A DNA stretch of 25,779 bases from Clostridiales bacterium UBA3678 (GTDB lineage: Bacteria > Bacillota > Clostridia > TANB77 > CAG-508): positions 1 through 25,779 of the forward strand of contig DFJF01000015.1 in NCBI GenBank assembly GCA_002372935.1. The letters run 5' to 3'. The position numbers were made by a program, and so were the translations under genes. Below the pieces are notes generated by a model, which saw only the letters and a list, made by a program, of their open reading frames with translations, was not told the origin of the DNA and searched no databases. Positions 16,697 through 23,911 of the stretch are shown here, piece by piece (positions within the stretch are counted from its first letter, which is position 1; every line of letters begins with the position of its first letter).

Positions 16697-16757
16697 TATT
16701 AAAAAGTTACAAAATTTTGACAAAAATCAATATTTGTTTACGGAAAGGTGGATTTAA

Positions 16758-17432
16758 ATGGGAAAATTATTTGCAATTGAAGGTACAGATGGTAGTGGAA
16801 AACAAACTCAATTTAATAAATTATGTGATAGATTAAAATCAGAAGGAATAGATTTTAAAACTGTTAGCTTTCCAAATTATAATAGTAATTCTTCTGCTTT
16901 AGTTAAAATGTATTTATCTGGTGAATTTGGTAAACATGCAAATGATGTTAATGCATATATTTCTTCTACATTTTTTGCAGCAGATAGATATGCAACTTTT
17001 AAAACAGAAGGTTTAGAAGACTATTACAATAAAGGTGGAATTATCTTGGCAGATAGATATACAACAGCCAATATGGTTCATCAAGCTAGCAAAATATTAG
17101 ACCCTGCTGAAAGACAAAAATTTTTAGACTGGCTTTTGGATTTTGAGTTTAATTTATATAAACTTCCTGTTCCTACAAGAGTTTTTTTCTTGAACATGCC
17201 AACAAAATATTCTATAGAATTGATGAAAAATAGAGAAAATAAATTCACACATGAACAAAAAAAAGATATTCATGAAAGTGATCCAGAATACTTAGAACAA
17301 AGCTATAAAGCTGCTTGTTCTCTTGTAAAACAATATAATTGGTGTGAAATAAAATGTGTTAAAAACGACAAAATTCGTACAATTGATGATATTCATGAAG
17401 AAATTTATAATGAAGTTAAAAAATATATTTAA
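16758..17432 (+). CDS. Thymidylate kinase-like nucleotide kinase
   Basis: P-loop kinase of 224 residues resembling dTMP kinase, which phosphorylates dTMP to dTDP for DNA synthesis. The Walker A region reads EGTDGSGKQTQ (8-18). The base-binding DR motif lies in ILADRYTTANMVHQ (97-109), and a lid-like segment RENKFTHEQKKD is followed by SDPEYLEQSY. The residue after the P-loop lysine is glutamine, where most kinases have serine or threonine. This may mark a subfamily rather than loss of function, since a threonine follows. It is the only plus-strand gene, with its own promoter and an AAAGGTGG site. A second, canonical tmk may exist elsewhere, so I give no symbol. Confidence 0.87.
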   Translation: MGKLFAIEGTDGSGKQTQFNKLCDRLKSEGIDFKTVSFPNYNSNSSALVKMYLSGEFGKHANDVNAYISSTFFAADRYATFKTEGLEDYYNKGGIILADRYTTANMVHQASKILDPAERQKFLDWLLDFEFNLYKLPVPTRVFFLNMPTKYSIELMKNRENKFTHEQKKDIHESDPEYLEQSYKAACSLVKQYNWCEIKCVKNDKIRTIDDIHEEIYNEVKKYI

Positions 17433-17500
17433 TTTTTTAATTTAATAGAGTAAATAGATTAACTTGTGTAAATTATACATTTATTTTTATATAGTCTAAA

Positions 17501-17539
17501 AAGAGGTAATTTGTATATGTATTTTACAAACTACCTCTT
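17501..17539. terminator. Bidirectional terminator between the kinase gene and obg
   Basis: An 8-bp stem AAGAGGTA/TACCTCTT continues, after one mismatch, into TTTGTA/TACAAA around a 9-base loop. The minus-strand side ends in TTTTT, good for obg. The plus-strand side has a weaker T-rich stretch, TTAGATTTT. Confidence 0.75.
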
Positions 17540-17553
17540 AGATTTTAAGCAAC

Positions 17554-18822
17554 TCATTCCCATTCAAGTTCATAGTCTAATATTTTAACAATGTCCCCTT
17601 CTTTTACTCCCATTTCTCTTAGTTTATCATCTACTCCCATGTCTCTTAAGCATTTATGGAAATAATATAGAGACTCATTATCTGCAATATTGACTCTTCC
17701 CATAAGTCTCTCAATTGCTTTTCCTGTAATAATAAATTTGCCATCTATTTTTTCTATATTGAATTTTTCTTCATCTTCTAATGTATAAACTACTCTATCT
17801 TCAATATCTATTAATTCCTCTTTTGGTAATGACTTTAATGTTTTAGCTACATAATCTAAAAGCTCAGTTATTCCATCTCCTGTAACACTAGAAATTTTAA
17901 ATAATTCTATATTTTTTTCTTTAGCTAAATTTTCTAATTTTTTGTATAATCCATCATCTTGAATAATATCAGATTTAGTGGCAACTAATATCTGTTTTTT
18001 ATTTGCCAATTTTTCACTATATTTTTTTAATTCTTCATTTATAGTATAAAAATCATTTACTGGGTCTCTTCCTGTTACCCCAGATACATCAATTAAATGA
18101 AGCAATAATCTTGTTCTTTCAACATGGCGTAAAAATTGTAATCCAAGACCTATTCCACTGCTGGCACCTTCTATAATTCCTGGAATATCTGCTATAACAA
18201 AACTTTCTCCATTTTTTGATTTTACAACTCCAAGATTAGGCTCTAGTGTTGTAAATTCATAATTTGCAATTTTAGGTCTTGCATCAGTAACAGTACTCAA
18301 AAATGTAGATTTACCGACATTTGGAAAACCTAAAAGTCCAACATCTGCAATTAACTTTAACTCCAGAATAATTTCCTTTTCCTCACCTTTTTCACCATCT
18401 TGTGCAAATCTTGGTACCTGCCTTGTTGGTGTTGCAAAATGAGAATTTCCTTTTCCTCCTCTTCCACCTTTAAGAACAAGTTCAATTTGATCTGGCTTAG
18501 ATAAATCTGCTACAACTTTCCCAGTTTTAGCATCTTTAATTATAGTTCCAATTGGCACACCAATGTAAATATCTTCACCATATTTTCCATTACATCTTGC
18601 ACCACTTCCATTTTCTCCATTTTTAGCTTTAAATTTTTTATTATATCTAAAATCAATTAATGTATTTTTATCTTTATCAACTTTGAAATATACATCTCCG
18701 CCTTTTCCGCCATCTCCACCATCTGGTCCACCAGCAGCGACATATTTTTCTCTTCTAAATGAAATAGCTCCATTTCCGCCATCACCTGATTTTATAATAA
18801 TTTTTGTGTAATCTGTAAACAT
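17554..18822 (-). CDS. obg: Obg/CgtA GTPase (50S assembly and stress)
   Basis: GTPase of 422 residues with the three expected domains. The glycine-rich Obg fold (about 1-158) has many GGxGG stretches. The G domain (about 159-330) shows GFPNVGKST, DIPGIIEGA and the base-specificity motif TKSD, and a C-terminal OCT domain follows (about 345-422). It acts in large-subunit maturation and the stringent response. In many Bacillota obg follows rplU-rpmA; here it follows trmB at the end of the ffh-rplS run, and a terminator lies right after it. AGAAGGTGA precedes the ATG. Confidence 0.97.
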   Translation of the reverse strand: MFTDYTKIIIKSGDGGNGAISFRREKYVAAGGPDGGDGGKGGDVYFKVDKDKNTLIDFRYNKKFKAKNGENGSGARCNGKYGEDIYIGVPIGTIIKDAKTGKVVADLSKPDQIELVLKGGRGGKGNSHFATPTRQVPRFAQDGEKGEEKEIILELKLIADVGLLGFPNVGKSTFLSTVTDARPKIANYEFTTLEPNLGVVKSKNGESFVIADIPGIIEGASSGIGLGLQFLRHVERTRLLLHLIDVSGVTGRDPVNDFYTINEELKKYSEKLANKKQILVATKSDIIQDDGLYKKLENLAKEKNIELFKISSVTGDGITELLDYVAKTLKSLPKEELIDIEDRVVYTLEDEEKFNIEKIDGKFIITGKAIERLMGRVNIADNESLYYFHKCLRDMGVDDKLREMGVKEGDIVKILDYELEWE

Positions 18823-18853
18823 ATATTATCACCTTCTTTCATTTGTTTCATTT

Positions 18854-18907
18854 GGGGACGGTTCTTTTTATAAAAGGGACGGTTCTTTTACAAAGAAGAA
18901 CCGTCCC
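18854..18907. repeat. GGGACGGTTCTT repeat: two direct copies and one inverted copy
   Basis: Two direct copies (18854-18870 and 18876-18890) and one inverted copy (18896-18907) make a 12-bp GC-rich stem (18876-18887 with 18896-18907) around an 8-base loop. The unit is far richer in G+C than its surroundings. I recall very similar GGGGACGGTTCTTTT units dispersed in many Bacillota genomes. On the minus strand the hairpin is followed by TTTT, so it may weakly terminate transcription between trmB and obg. Confidence 0.85.
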
Positions 18908-19566
18908 TCTTTGAAAGCAATTAATGCTTTTATTTTTATCCCTTGCTCTGAAAACATTTTTTCATGTTCTGTTTCAATATTGTCCCAAAAATCCGGCTCA
19001 CTATGCAAATCATAAGTTTTCTTTATTACTTTGAATCCTGCTTCTTTTAGATAATTTAAACTTGAATTAAATAAATCATCATCATCAGTCTTAAAATATA
19101 TTTTTCCTTTTTCTTTTAAAAATACCTTGTATTTTTCAAGTTGTCTTGTATGTGTAAGCCTCTTTTTTCTGTGTTTTCCTTTTGGCCATGGATTACAAAA
19201 ATTAATATATATATTGTCTATTTTATCTTCTTCTGATAAAATTAGCAAAATTCTATCAATATCCCATCTTGTTATTATAACATTATCTATTGATAGATTT
19301 TTTTCTTTGTATATTGCCTCAACATTCCTTTTAGCTAAACCTAACATTGCATCTACTAAATCTATTGCAATATAATTCTGGTCTAGATTTTCACTTGCAA
19401 TTTGTGCTATAAACTGTCCTTTCCCACATCCTAATTCCAAATTAAGAGGCAAATCTGGATTTTTGAACTTTTCTTTCCATTTGCCTCTTAATTCTTCAGG
19501 ATTATCTACATAAAAACTACTTGCTTCAAGTTCAGGTCTTGCCCACTTTTTGTATCTAATTCTCAT
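18868..19566 (-). CDS. trmB: tRNA (guanine-46-N7)-methyltransferase
   Basis: SAM-dependent enzyme of 232 residues placing m7G46 in the tRNA variable loop. Visible motifs are the N-terminal RIRYKKWARPELEAS, the SAM-binding LELGCGKGQFIAQIA (about 43-57) and the TrmB signature FCNPWPKGKHRKKRL, followed by FKTDDDDLF. The last dozen residues (about EGRFFFVKEPSLL) are coded by the GGGACGGTTCTT inverted repeat, so the natural C-terminus has been replaced or extended. The catalytic core is intact and the enzyme is probably active. GGAG precedes the ATG. It lies 29 bases after rplS. Confidence 0.96.
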   Translation of the reverse strand: MRIRYKKWARPELEASSFYVDNPEELRGKWKEKFKNPDLPLNLELGCGKGQFIAQIASENLDQNYIAIDLVDAMLGLAKRNVEAIYKEKNLSIDNVIITRWDIDRILLILSEEDKIDNIYINFCNPWPKGKHRKKRLTHTRQLEKYKVFLKEKGKIYFKTDDDDLFNSSLNYLKEAGFKVIKKTYDLHSEPDFWDNIETEHEKMFSEQGIKIKALIAFKEGRFFFVKEPSLL

Positions 19567-19595
19567 GCTATTCTCCTATTTGTTTTCTTTTTTCC

Positions 19596-20147
19596 TTATT
19601 TGTTCTCTTCAACAGCTGGTGTTTCTTTTTCTTCCTTTGCTGGAACATTAGCCTTAGCTTCAACTTTAGATTCTTCTTTTACAGTTTCTGTAGCTGGTGC
19701 TTCTTCTTTTACTTCTTCTGCAACTACAGCCTCAGTTTTTTCAGCAGGAGCTTCTTCTTGAATTAATGCTCCTTTAACATCTATTTCTTTATTTTCAATT
19801 CTTGCTCCAACAACTTCTTTAGTCTTTGCAGCCTTTCCAACTCTATCTCTTAAATAGAATAATTTTGCTCTTCTTGCATGACCAACTCTTACTAATTCTA
19901 CTTTTTCTACTAATGGTGAATGGATTAAAAATGTTTTTTCAACTCCAACTCCATAAGATATTTTTCTAACTGTAAATGTTTTGTTAACTCCTGATCCTTG
20001 TACTTTGATGATAATTCCTTCAAATACTTGGATTCTTTCTTTGTTTCCTTCTTTAATTCTAACATGAACTTTAACTGTATTACCAACTTTTAAATCTGGA
20101 ATTCTGTCTTTTAGTTGTTCATGTTCTATAGATTTTATTATATCCAT
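19596..20147 (-). CDS. rplS: 50S ribosomal protein L19 with acidic C-terminal tail
   Basis: Residues 1-114 are a normal L19, including VRIKEGNKERIQVFEGIIIK, ISYGVGVEKTFLIHSP and the C-terminal RRAKLFYLRDRVGKAAK, which contacts 23S rRNA and the 30S interface. L19 is normally about 115 residues; here about 69 more follow, rich in E, A, K, P, V and T (EEAPAEKTEA-like repeats), strongly acidic and likely disordered. It has a perfect AAGGAGG site. It follows trmD by 115 bases that hold a structured leader. The L19 identity is certain; the tail function is unknown. Confidence 0.97.
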   Translation of the reverse strand: MDIIKSIEHEQLKDRIPDLKVGNTVKVHVRIKEGNKERIQVFEGIIIKVQGSGVNKTFTVRKISYGVGVEKTFLIHSPLVEKVELVRVGHARRAKLFYLRDRVGKAAKTKEVVGARIENKEIDVKGALIQEEAPAEKTEAVVAEEVKEEAPATETVKEESKVEAKANVPAKEEKETPAVEENK

Positions 20148-20169
20148 TTTATATCCTCCTTATTAATTT

Positions 20170-20229
20170 CTATCGTCGCTAGCCAAAATACTAGACAATA
20201 GATTGATTTTGAGCGGTGCATAATTGCAC
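20170..20229 (-). promoter_or_regulatory. Candidate structured leader of rplS (L19 leader-like)
   Basis: In the 115-base gap before rplS the RNA can form two hairpins: GTGCA/TGCAC around a 4-base loop (20216-20229), and an 8-bp stem CTATTGTC/GACGATAG with one G-U pair (20170-20177 with 20194-20201). An L19 autoregulatory leader is known from Bacillota; I cannot align this one to that family by eye. Confidence 0.45.
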
Positions 20230-20262
20230 TTCAATATTTGACCTATATTTCTTATTAAAATA

Positions 20263-20925
20263 TTATTTTAACATATCTGGTCTTTTATTTTTTGTTACTT
20301 CTAAAGATTTTTCTTTTCTCCATTTTTCAATATTTTCATGATGACCTGAAAGTAATATTTCTGGAACCCTAACTCCTCTAAAGACCTCTGGTCTTGTATA
20401 TTGTGGATATTCAAGCAACCCATTTGTAAATGATTCTTCAACAGTAGATTCTTTTGTAATAACACCATCTGCGTATCTTGAAACTGCATCTATAAGTACC
20501 ATTGCTGGTAACTCTCCACCTGTTAAAACATAATCTCCAATTGAAATTTCTTCATCTACTATTTCATCTATTACTCTTTGATCTATCCCTTCATAATGTC
20601 CACAGAGAATTATCAAATGTTTTTCGTTTGCAAGTTCGCAAACTTTTTTCTGGGTTAGTTTTTGCCCTTGTGGTGACATATATATTACTTTTGCATTTTT
20701 ATCTTGAATAGAATCATAAGCATCATATACAACATCAGGCTTCATTATCATTCCAGCACCACCACCATAAGGTGTATCATCTACTTTTTTATGTTTATCT
20801 TTTGAAAAATCTCTAATATTTATTAAATTTATATTTATTAGATTTTTTTCTTGTGCTCTTCCTATTATGCTTGATTTTAGTGAATCAAACATTTCTGGAA
20901 AGAGTGTCAAAACATCAAAATTCAT
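20263..20925 (-). CDS. trmD: tRNA (guanine-37-N1)-methyltransferase
   Basis: SPOUT-class methyltransferase of 220 residues making m1G37, which prevents +1 frameshifting. Conserved parts are DVLTLFPEMFDSLKSSIIGRA, DDTPYGGGAGMIMKPD, the knotted SAM site with LCGHYEGIDQRV and SIGDYVLTGGELPAM, and the tRNA-recognition tail RVPEILLSGHHENIEKWR. It ends soon after RPDMLK, about 20 residues shorter than typical members of 240 or more, so the last C-terminal helix is trimmed. Its ATG abuts the rimM stop, with AAAGGA inside the end of rimM, so the two are translationally coupled. Confidence 0.97.
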   Translation of the reverse strand: MNFDVLTLFPEMFDSLKSSIIGRAQEKNLININLINIRDFSKDKHKKVDDTPYGGGAGMIMKPDVVYDAYDSIQDKNAKVIYMSPQGQKLTQKKVCELANEKHLIILCGHYEGIDQRVIDEIVDEEISIGDYVLTGGELPAMVLIDAVSRYADGVITKESTVEESFTNGLLEYPQYTRPEVFRGVRVPEILLSGHHENIEKWRKEKSLEVTKNKRPDMLK

Positions 20926-21429
20926 TTAAACTAATCCTTTCAATAAATGAACTATTATTTTTTTGTTTTCTATATCTACTTCTTTTATAACATCTGGGAT
21001 GCCAGGAAGTAAAATAGATTTTCCAAGCTCATTTTTTACAACATATATATCATTACTTCCAGTATTGTAAATATCATCTAAAACACCAAGTTTTTCGCCC
21101 TCATCTGAATATACTTCAGATTCTAGTAAATCTGCAATAAAATATTGTCCCTTTTTTAATGGTATAGCGTCTTTTCTGTCTATTTCTAAAATAGCATTTC
21201 TATATGTATTTGCCATCTCTACTGTATCTATTCCTTTAAGTTTTAATAAAACCTGATTTTTATGATATTTTACTTCTTCTATTTCGAATTCTTTCTGTTC
21301 TTTTCTAATTTTGATATATACTTTTTTTAAGTCATCAAATCTTGTAATATCATTTACCCAAGGATTTACTTTTACAAATCCTTTTATTCCAAATGTATTT
21401 ACTATTTGACCTATTTCTAAATTTTTCAT
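20926..21429 (-). CDS. rimM: Ribosome maturation factor RimM
   Basis: Protein of 167 residues that helps mature the 30S head by binding S19. The N-terminal barrel opens with IGQIVNTFGIKGFVKV, and the C-terminal PRC-barrel begins near QYFIADLLESEVYSDEGE and ends LLPGIPDVIKEVDIENKKI. It sits before trmD as in most bacteria. No ribosome binding site lies just before the ATG. The nearest purine-rich AAAGGA is over 30 bases upstream, with an AT hairpin in between (21443-21460). Confidence 0.96.
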   Translation of the reverse strand: MKNLEIGQIVNTFGIKGFVKVNPWVNDITRFDDLKKVYIKIRKEQKEFEIEEVKYHKNQVLLKLKGIDTVEMANTYRNAILEIDRKDAIPLKKGQYFIADLLESEVYSDEGEKLGVLDDIYNTGSNDIYVVKNELGKSILLPGIPDVIKEVDIENKKIIVHLLKGLV

Positions 21430-21482
21430 TTACATGTATTAAAAATAAACTTTTTTATTTCTAATCCTTTCTACTCTACCAA

Positions 21483-21713
21483 TTATCCTAAAAATTCAAC
21501 TGAAACTCTTTTATGAACTTTTGTAGAAACAGCTTTCATTATGTTTCTAATTGACTGAGCAATTTTTCCTTGTTTTCCTATAACTTTTCCCATGTCACTT
21601 TCAGCAACTTTAACTTCAAAAACTATAGATTTTTCTCCATCAATTTCATTTATTGAAACTGAATCTTTATCATCAACTAAATTGTTAATAATTGTTTCTA
21701 AAATTTCCTTCAT
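21483..21713 (-). CDS. khpA: KH-domain RNA-binding protein KhpA (YlqC)
   Basis: Small protein of 76 residues made of one KH domain. The RNA-gripping GxxG loop is in VIGKQGKIAQSIRNI (about 40-54). KhpA acts with KhpB/Jag as an RNA chaperone affecting envelope and division genes in Bacillota. It lies between rpsP and rimM, its standard place. AAAGGAA precedes the ATG. Length is normal. Confidence 0.94.
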   Translation of the reverse strand: MKEILETIINNLVDDKDSVSINEIDGEKSIVFEVKVAESDMGKVIGKQGKIAQSIRNIMKAVSTKVHKRVSVEFLG

Positions 21714-21738
21714 AGTGGATTCCTTTCATTTTGTAATT

Positions 21739-21972
21739 TTATTGTGCTTTTTCTATAAGAGCTTTTACTGTATCAGTTGGTTTTGCCCCATTTTTAATCC
21801 AATATTCAACTTTTTCTTTGTTTAAAACAATTGTTGATGGTTCTGTCATTGGATCATAAGTTCCAATTTGTTCAATGATTCTTCCATCTCTTGGAGATTT
21901 TGAATCAGCAACAACTATATGATAGAAAGGAGCTTTTTTCTTTCCAAATCTTTGTAATCTAATTTTTACCAT
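21739..21972 (-). CDS. rpsP: 30S ribosomal protein S16
   Basis: Protein of 77 residues with the invariant S16 opening VKIRLQRFGKKKAPFYHIVVADS, then RDGRIIEQIGTYDPM and the C-terminal helix region VEYWIKNGAKPTDTVKALI. It stabilises the 30S body. A perfect AGGAGGTGA site precedes the ATG. It follows ffh after 117 bases. Confidence 0.98.
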   Translation of the reverse strand: MVKIRLQRFGKKKAPFYHIVVADSKSPRDGRIIEQIGTYDPMTEPSTIVLNKEKVEYWIKNGAKPTDTVKALIEKAQ

Positions 21973-21994
21973 TTTCTGTTCACCTCCTATTAGC

Positions 21995-22034
21995 TGATGC
22001 CTTTTATATTGTCGCCCTTAGAAGTCTTGCATCA
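21995..22034 (-). promoter_or_regulatory. Possible leader hairpin before rpsP
   Basis: In the ffh-rpsP gap, TGATGC and GCATCA arms (21995-22000 and 22029-22034) enclose 28 bases that include the only GC-rich stretch of the gap (GGGCGAC). The stem ends just before the rpsP ribosome binding site. No T tract follows, so it is not a terminator. It could be a leader structure or chance. Confidence 0.3.
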
Positions 22035-22089
22035 AAAATTATATTTTAAAATTTAATAACTAATTTATTTTAAAGAATTTTTATGTAGT

Positions 22090-23445
22090 TTACATTAAAT
22101 CTTTAAATTCATCAATTTTGTCTAATTTCATATTTTTCATCATTTTTCTCATAGAGCCTTTATTTTTCATTTGTTTCATCATTTTTTGCGTCATCTCGAA
22201 AGACTCCATAAATTTATTTATTTCACTAACTTGTCTTCCACTGCCTTTTGCAATACGTTTTCTTCTACTTCCATTTAAAATCTTTGGGTTTGTTCTTTCT
22301 TCTGCACTCATTGAATTTATAATTGCTTCTATTTTATCAAATTCTTTATCATCAACTTTAATGTCTTTTAGTTTATTCATACCGGGAAGCATTTTTAATA
22401 TTGACGAAAAAGATCCCATTTTTTTGATTTGTTGTAATTGTAATAAGTAATCATTCAAATCAAATTTATTTTTTCTTAATTGTTCCTCTAATTTTTCTGC
22501 TTGCTCCATATCAAGAGCTTGTTCTGCTTTGTCTATAATTGAAAGTACATCACCCATTCCTAAAATTCTAGAAGCCATTCTATCTGGATAAAATACCTCA
22601 AGTTCACTTAACTTTTCCCCTGTACCTACAAATTTTATTGGTGCTCCAGTAACTTTTTTAACTGAAAGTGCTGCACCACCACGAGTGTCTCCATCAAGTT
22701 TTGTTAAGATAACTCCATCTATTCCAACTTTTGTATTGAAATCTGTTGCAACATTTACAGCATCTTGACCTGTCATTGCATCAATTACAAGCAAAATTTC
22801 ATGTGGTTTCACAGAACTTTTTAGATTTTTAAGTTCTTGCATCAATTCTTCATCAACATGTAAACGGCCTGCTGTATCTAAAATTACAACATCATTTAAT
22901 TTTGATATTGCTGTAGATATTGCCCTTCTTGCAATTGTAACAACATCTTTATTGTTTTCCTCACTATAAACCGGAATGTTTAATTGTGCACCAACAACTT
23001 GTAATTGCTTTATAGCTGCTGGTCTATATACATCACATGCAACTAACAATGGTTTTTTTCCTTGCTTTCTTAATAGATTTGCAAGTTTTCCAGCTGTAGT
23101 TGTTTTTCCAGAACCTTGAAGTCCAACTAACATTATAACTGTTGGTGGATTTGGTGAAATATTGATTTTGCTTTCTGTCCCACCAAGTAGTTCTGTTAAT
23201 TCATCTCTAACTATTTTTACGACTTGTTCTCCAGGTTTTAATGATTTCATTACATCTTGACCTAATGCTTTTTCCTGGACATTATTTATAAACTCTTTTA
23301 CAATTTTGTAGTTTACATCTGCTTCAAGTAATGCAAGTTTTACTTCTCTTAACATATCTTTCATGTTACTTTCTGTAATTCTTGCTTCTCCTCTCATTTT
23401 TCTTGTGATTTCTTGAAGCCTAGATGATAATCCTTCAAAAGCCAT
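22090..23445 (-). CDS. ffh: Signal recognition particle protein Ffh (SRP54)
   Basis: GTPase of 451 residues that binds signal sequences and docks ribosomes at the membrane through FtsY. Domains are an N-terminal helical bundle (about 1-90), the G domain (about 95-295) with GLQGSGKTTT, the insertion-box region, DTAGRLHVDEELM and TKLDGDTRGG, and a methionine-rich M domain (about 325-451) with the RNA-binding GSRRKRIAKGSGR. The tail is shorter and more lysine-rich than in Bacillus. AGGAGGTAC precedes the ATG. It lies 12 bases after ylxM, its standard partner. Confidence 0.98.
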   Translation of the reverse strand: MAFEGLSSRLQEITRKMRGEARITESNMKDMLREVKLALLEADVNYKIVKEFINNVQEKALGQDVMKSLKPGEQVVKIVRDELTELLGGTESKINISPNPPTVIMLVGLQGSGKTTTAGKLANLLRKQGKKPLLVACDVYRPAAIKQLQVVGAQLNIPVYSEENNKDVVTIARRAISTAISKLNDVVILDTAGRLHVDEELMQELKNLKSSVKPHEILLVIDAMTGQDAVNVATDFNTKVGIDGVILTKLDGDTRGGAALSVKKVTGAPIKFVGTGEKLSELEVFYPDRMASRILGMGDVLSIIDKAEQALDMEQAEKLEEQLRKNKFDLNDYLLQLQQIKKMGSFSSILKMLPGMNKLKDIKVDDKEFDKIEAIINSMSAEERTNPKILNGSRRKRIAKGSGRQVSEINKFMESFEMTQKMMKQMKNKGSMRKMMKNMKLDKIDEFKDLM

Positions 23446-23457
23446 CTAATGTACCTC

Positions 23458-23778
23458 CTAAAAATCTAATTGATTTTTTATTTTTTTTATAATGATTTTT
23501 TGATTTTCATTTAGCTTAGTTTTTTCAATCTTTTCTATCTCTTCTTTAATATTGATTTCTTTTTGCATGAAATTCAACTTTTCTTCATATTCTTCAAGTT
23601 TTCTTTTTGATTTAAGTAATATTGTTCTAACTGCTTGTCTTGTTATATCATTGTTTTCTGCTATTTCTGATAATGACAAATCATCATTATAGTAATAGTT
23701 CATGAATTCTTTTTGTTTATCTGTTAGCAGATCTCCATATAATTCTAACAATATACTTATTTTTACTTTTTCTTCCAT
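23458..23778 (-). CDS. ylxM: YlxM/p13 family helix-turn-helix protein
   Basis: Protein of 106 residues of the UPF0122 family. A sigma-70 region 4-like helix-turn-helix fills about residues 15-66, including LTDKQKEFMNYYYNDDLSLS and DITRQAVRTILLKSKRKL. The remainder is a charged coiled coil. It is nearly always encoded with ffh; in streptococci it binds SRP components. It is the first gene of this long operon, and AAAGGAGATG precedes the ATG. Confidence 0.94.
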   Translation of the reverse strand: MEEKVKISILLELYGDLLTDKQKEFMNYYYNDDLSLSEIAENNDITRQAVRTILLKSKRKLEEYEEKLNFMQKEINIKEEIEKIEKTKLNENQKIIIKKIKNQLDF

Positions 23779-23832
23779 CTAAGCATCTCCTTTTGCTTAT
23801 ACAAAAGTTCAATCAATTTGTAATACTAATCT

Positions 23833-23861
23833 AGTTTACATCATTTTTATTCATTTGTCAA
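23833..23861 (-). promoter_or_regulatory. Strong sigma-A promoter of the ylxM-ffh-rplS operon
   Basis: On the minus strand a perfect TTGACA (23856-23861), a 17-base spacer and TAAACT (23833-23838) lie about 55 bases before the ylxM start. It is the best promoter in the window. Confidence 0.88.
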
Positions 23862-23878
23862 GCTTTTTTCTGTTTTTT

Positions 23879-23911
23879 AAAAAAGATTATAAATAAATAT
23901 TCAAAATCTTT
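23879..23911 (-). terminator. Weak candidate terminator of metG
   Basis: On the minus strand a 7-bp stem AAAGATT/AATCTTT (23905-23911 with 23882-23888) overlaps the metG stop codon and is followed by three more T. It is AT-only apart from one G-C pair and has a 16-base loop, so it may be inefficient. Confidence 0.35.
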
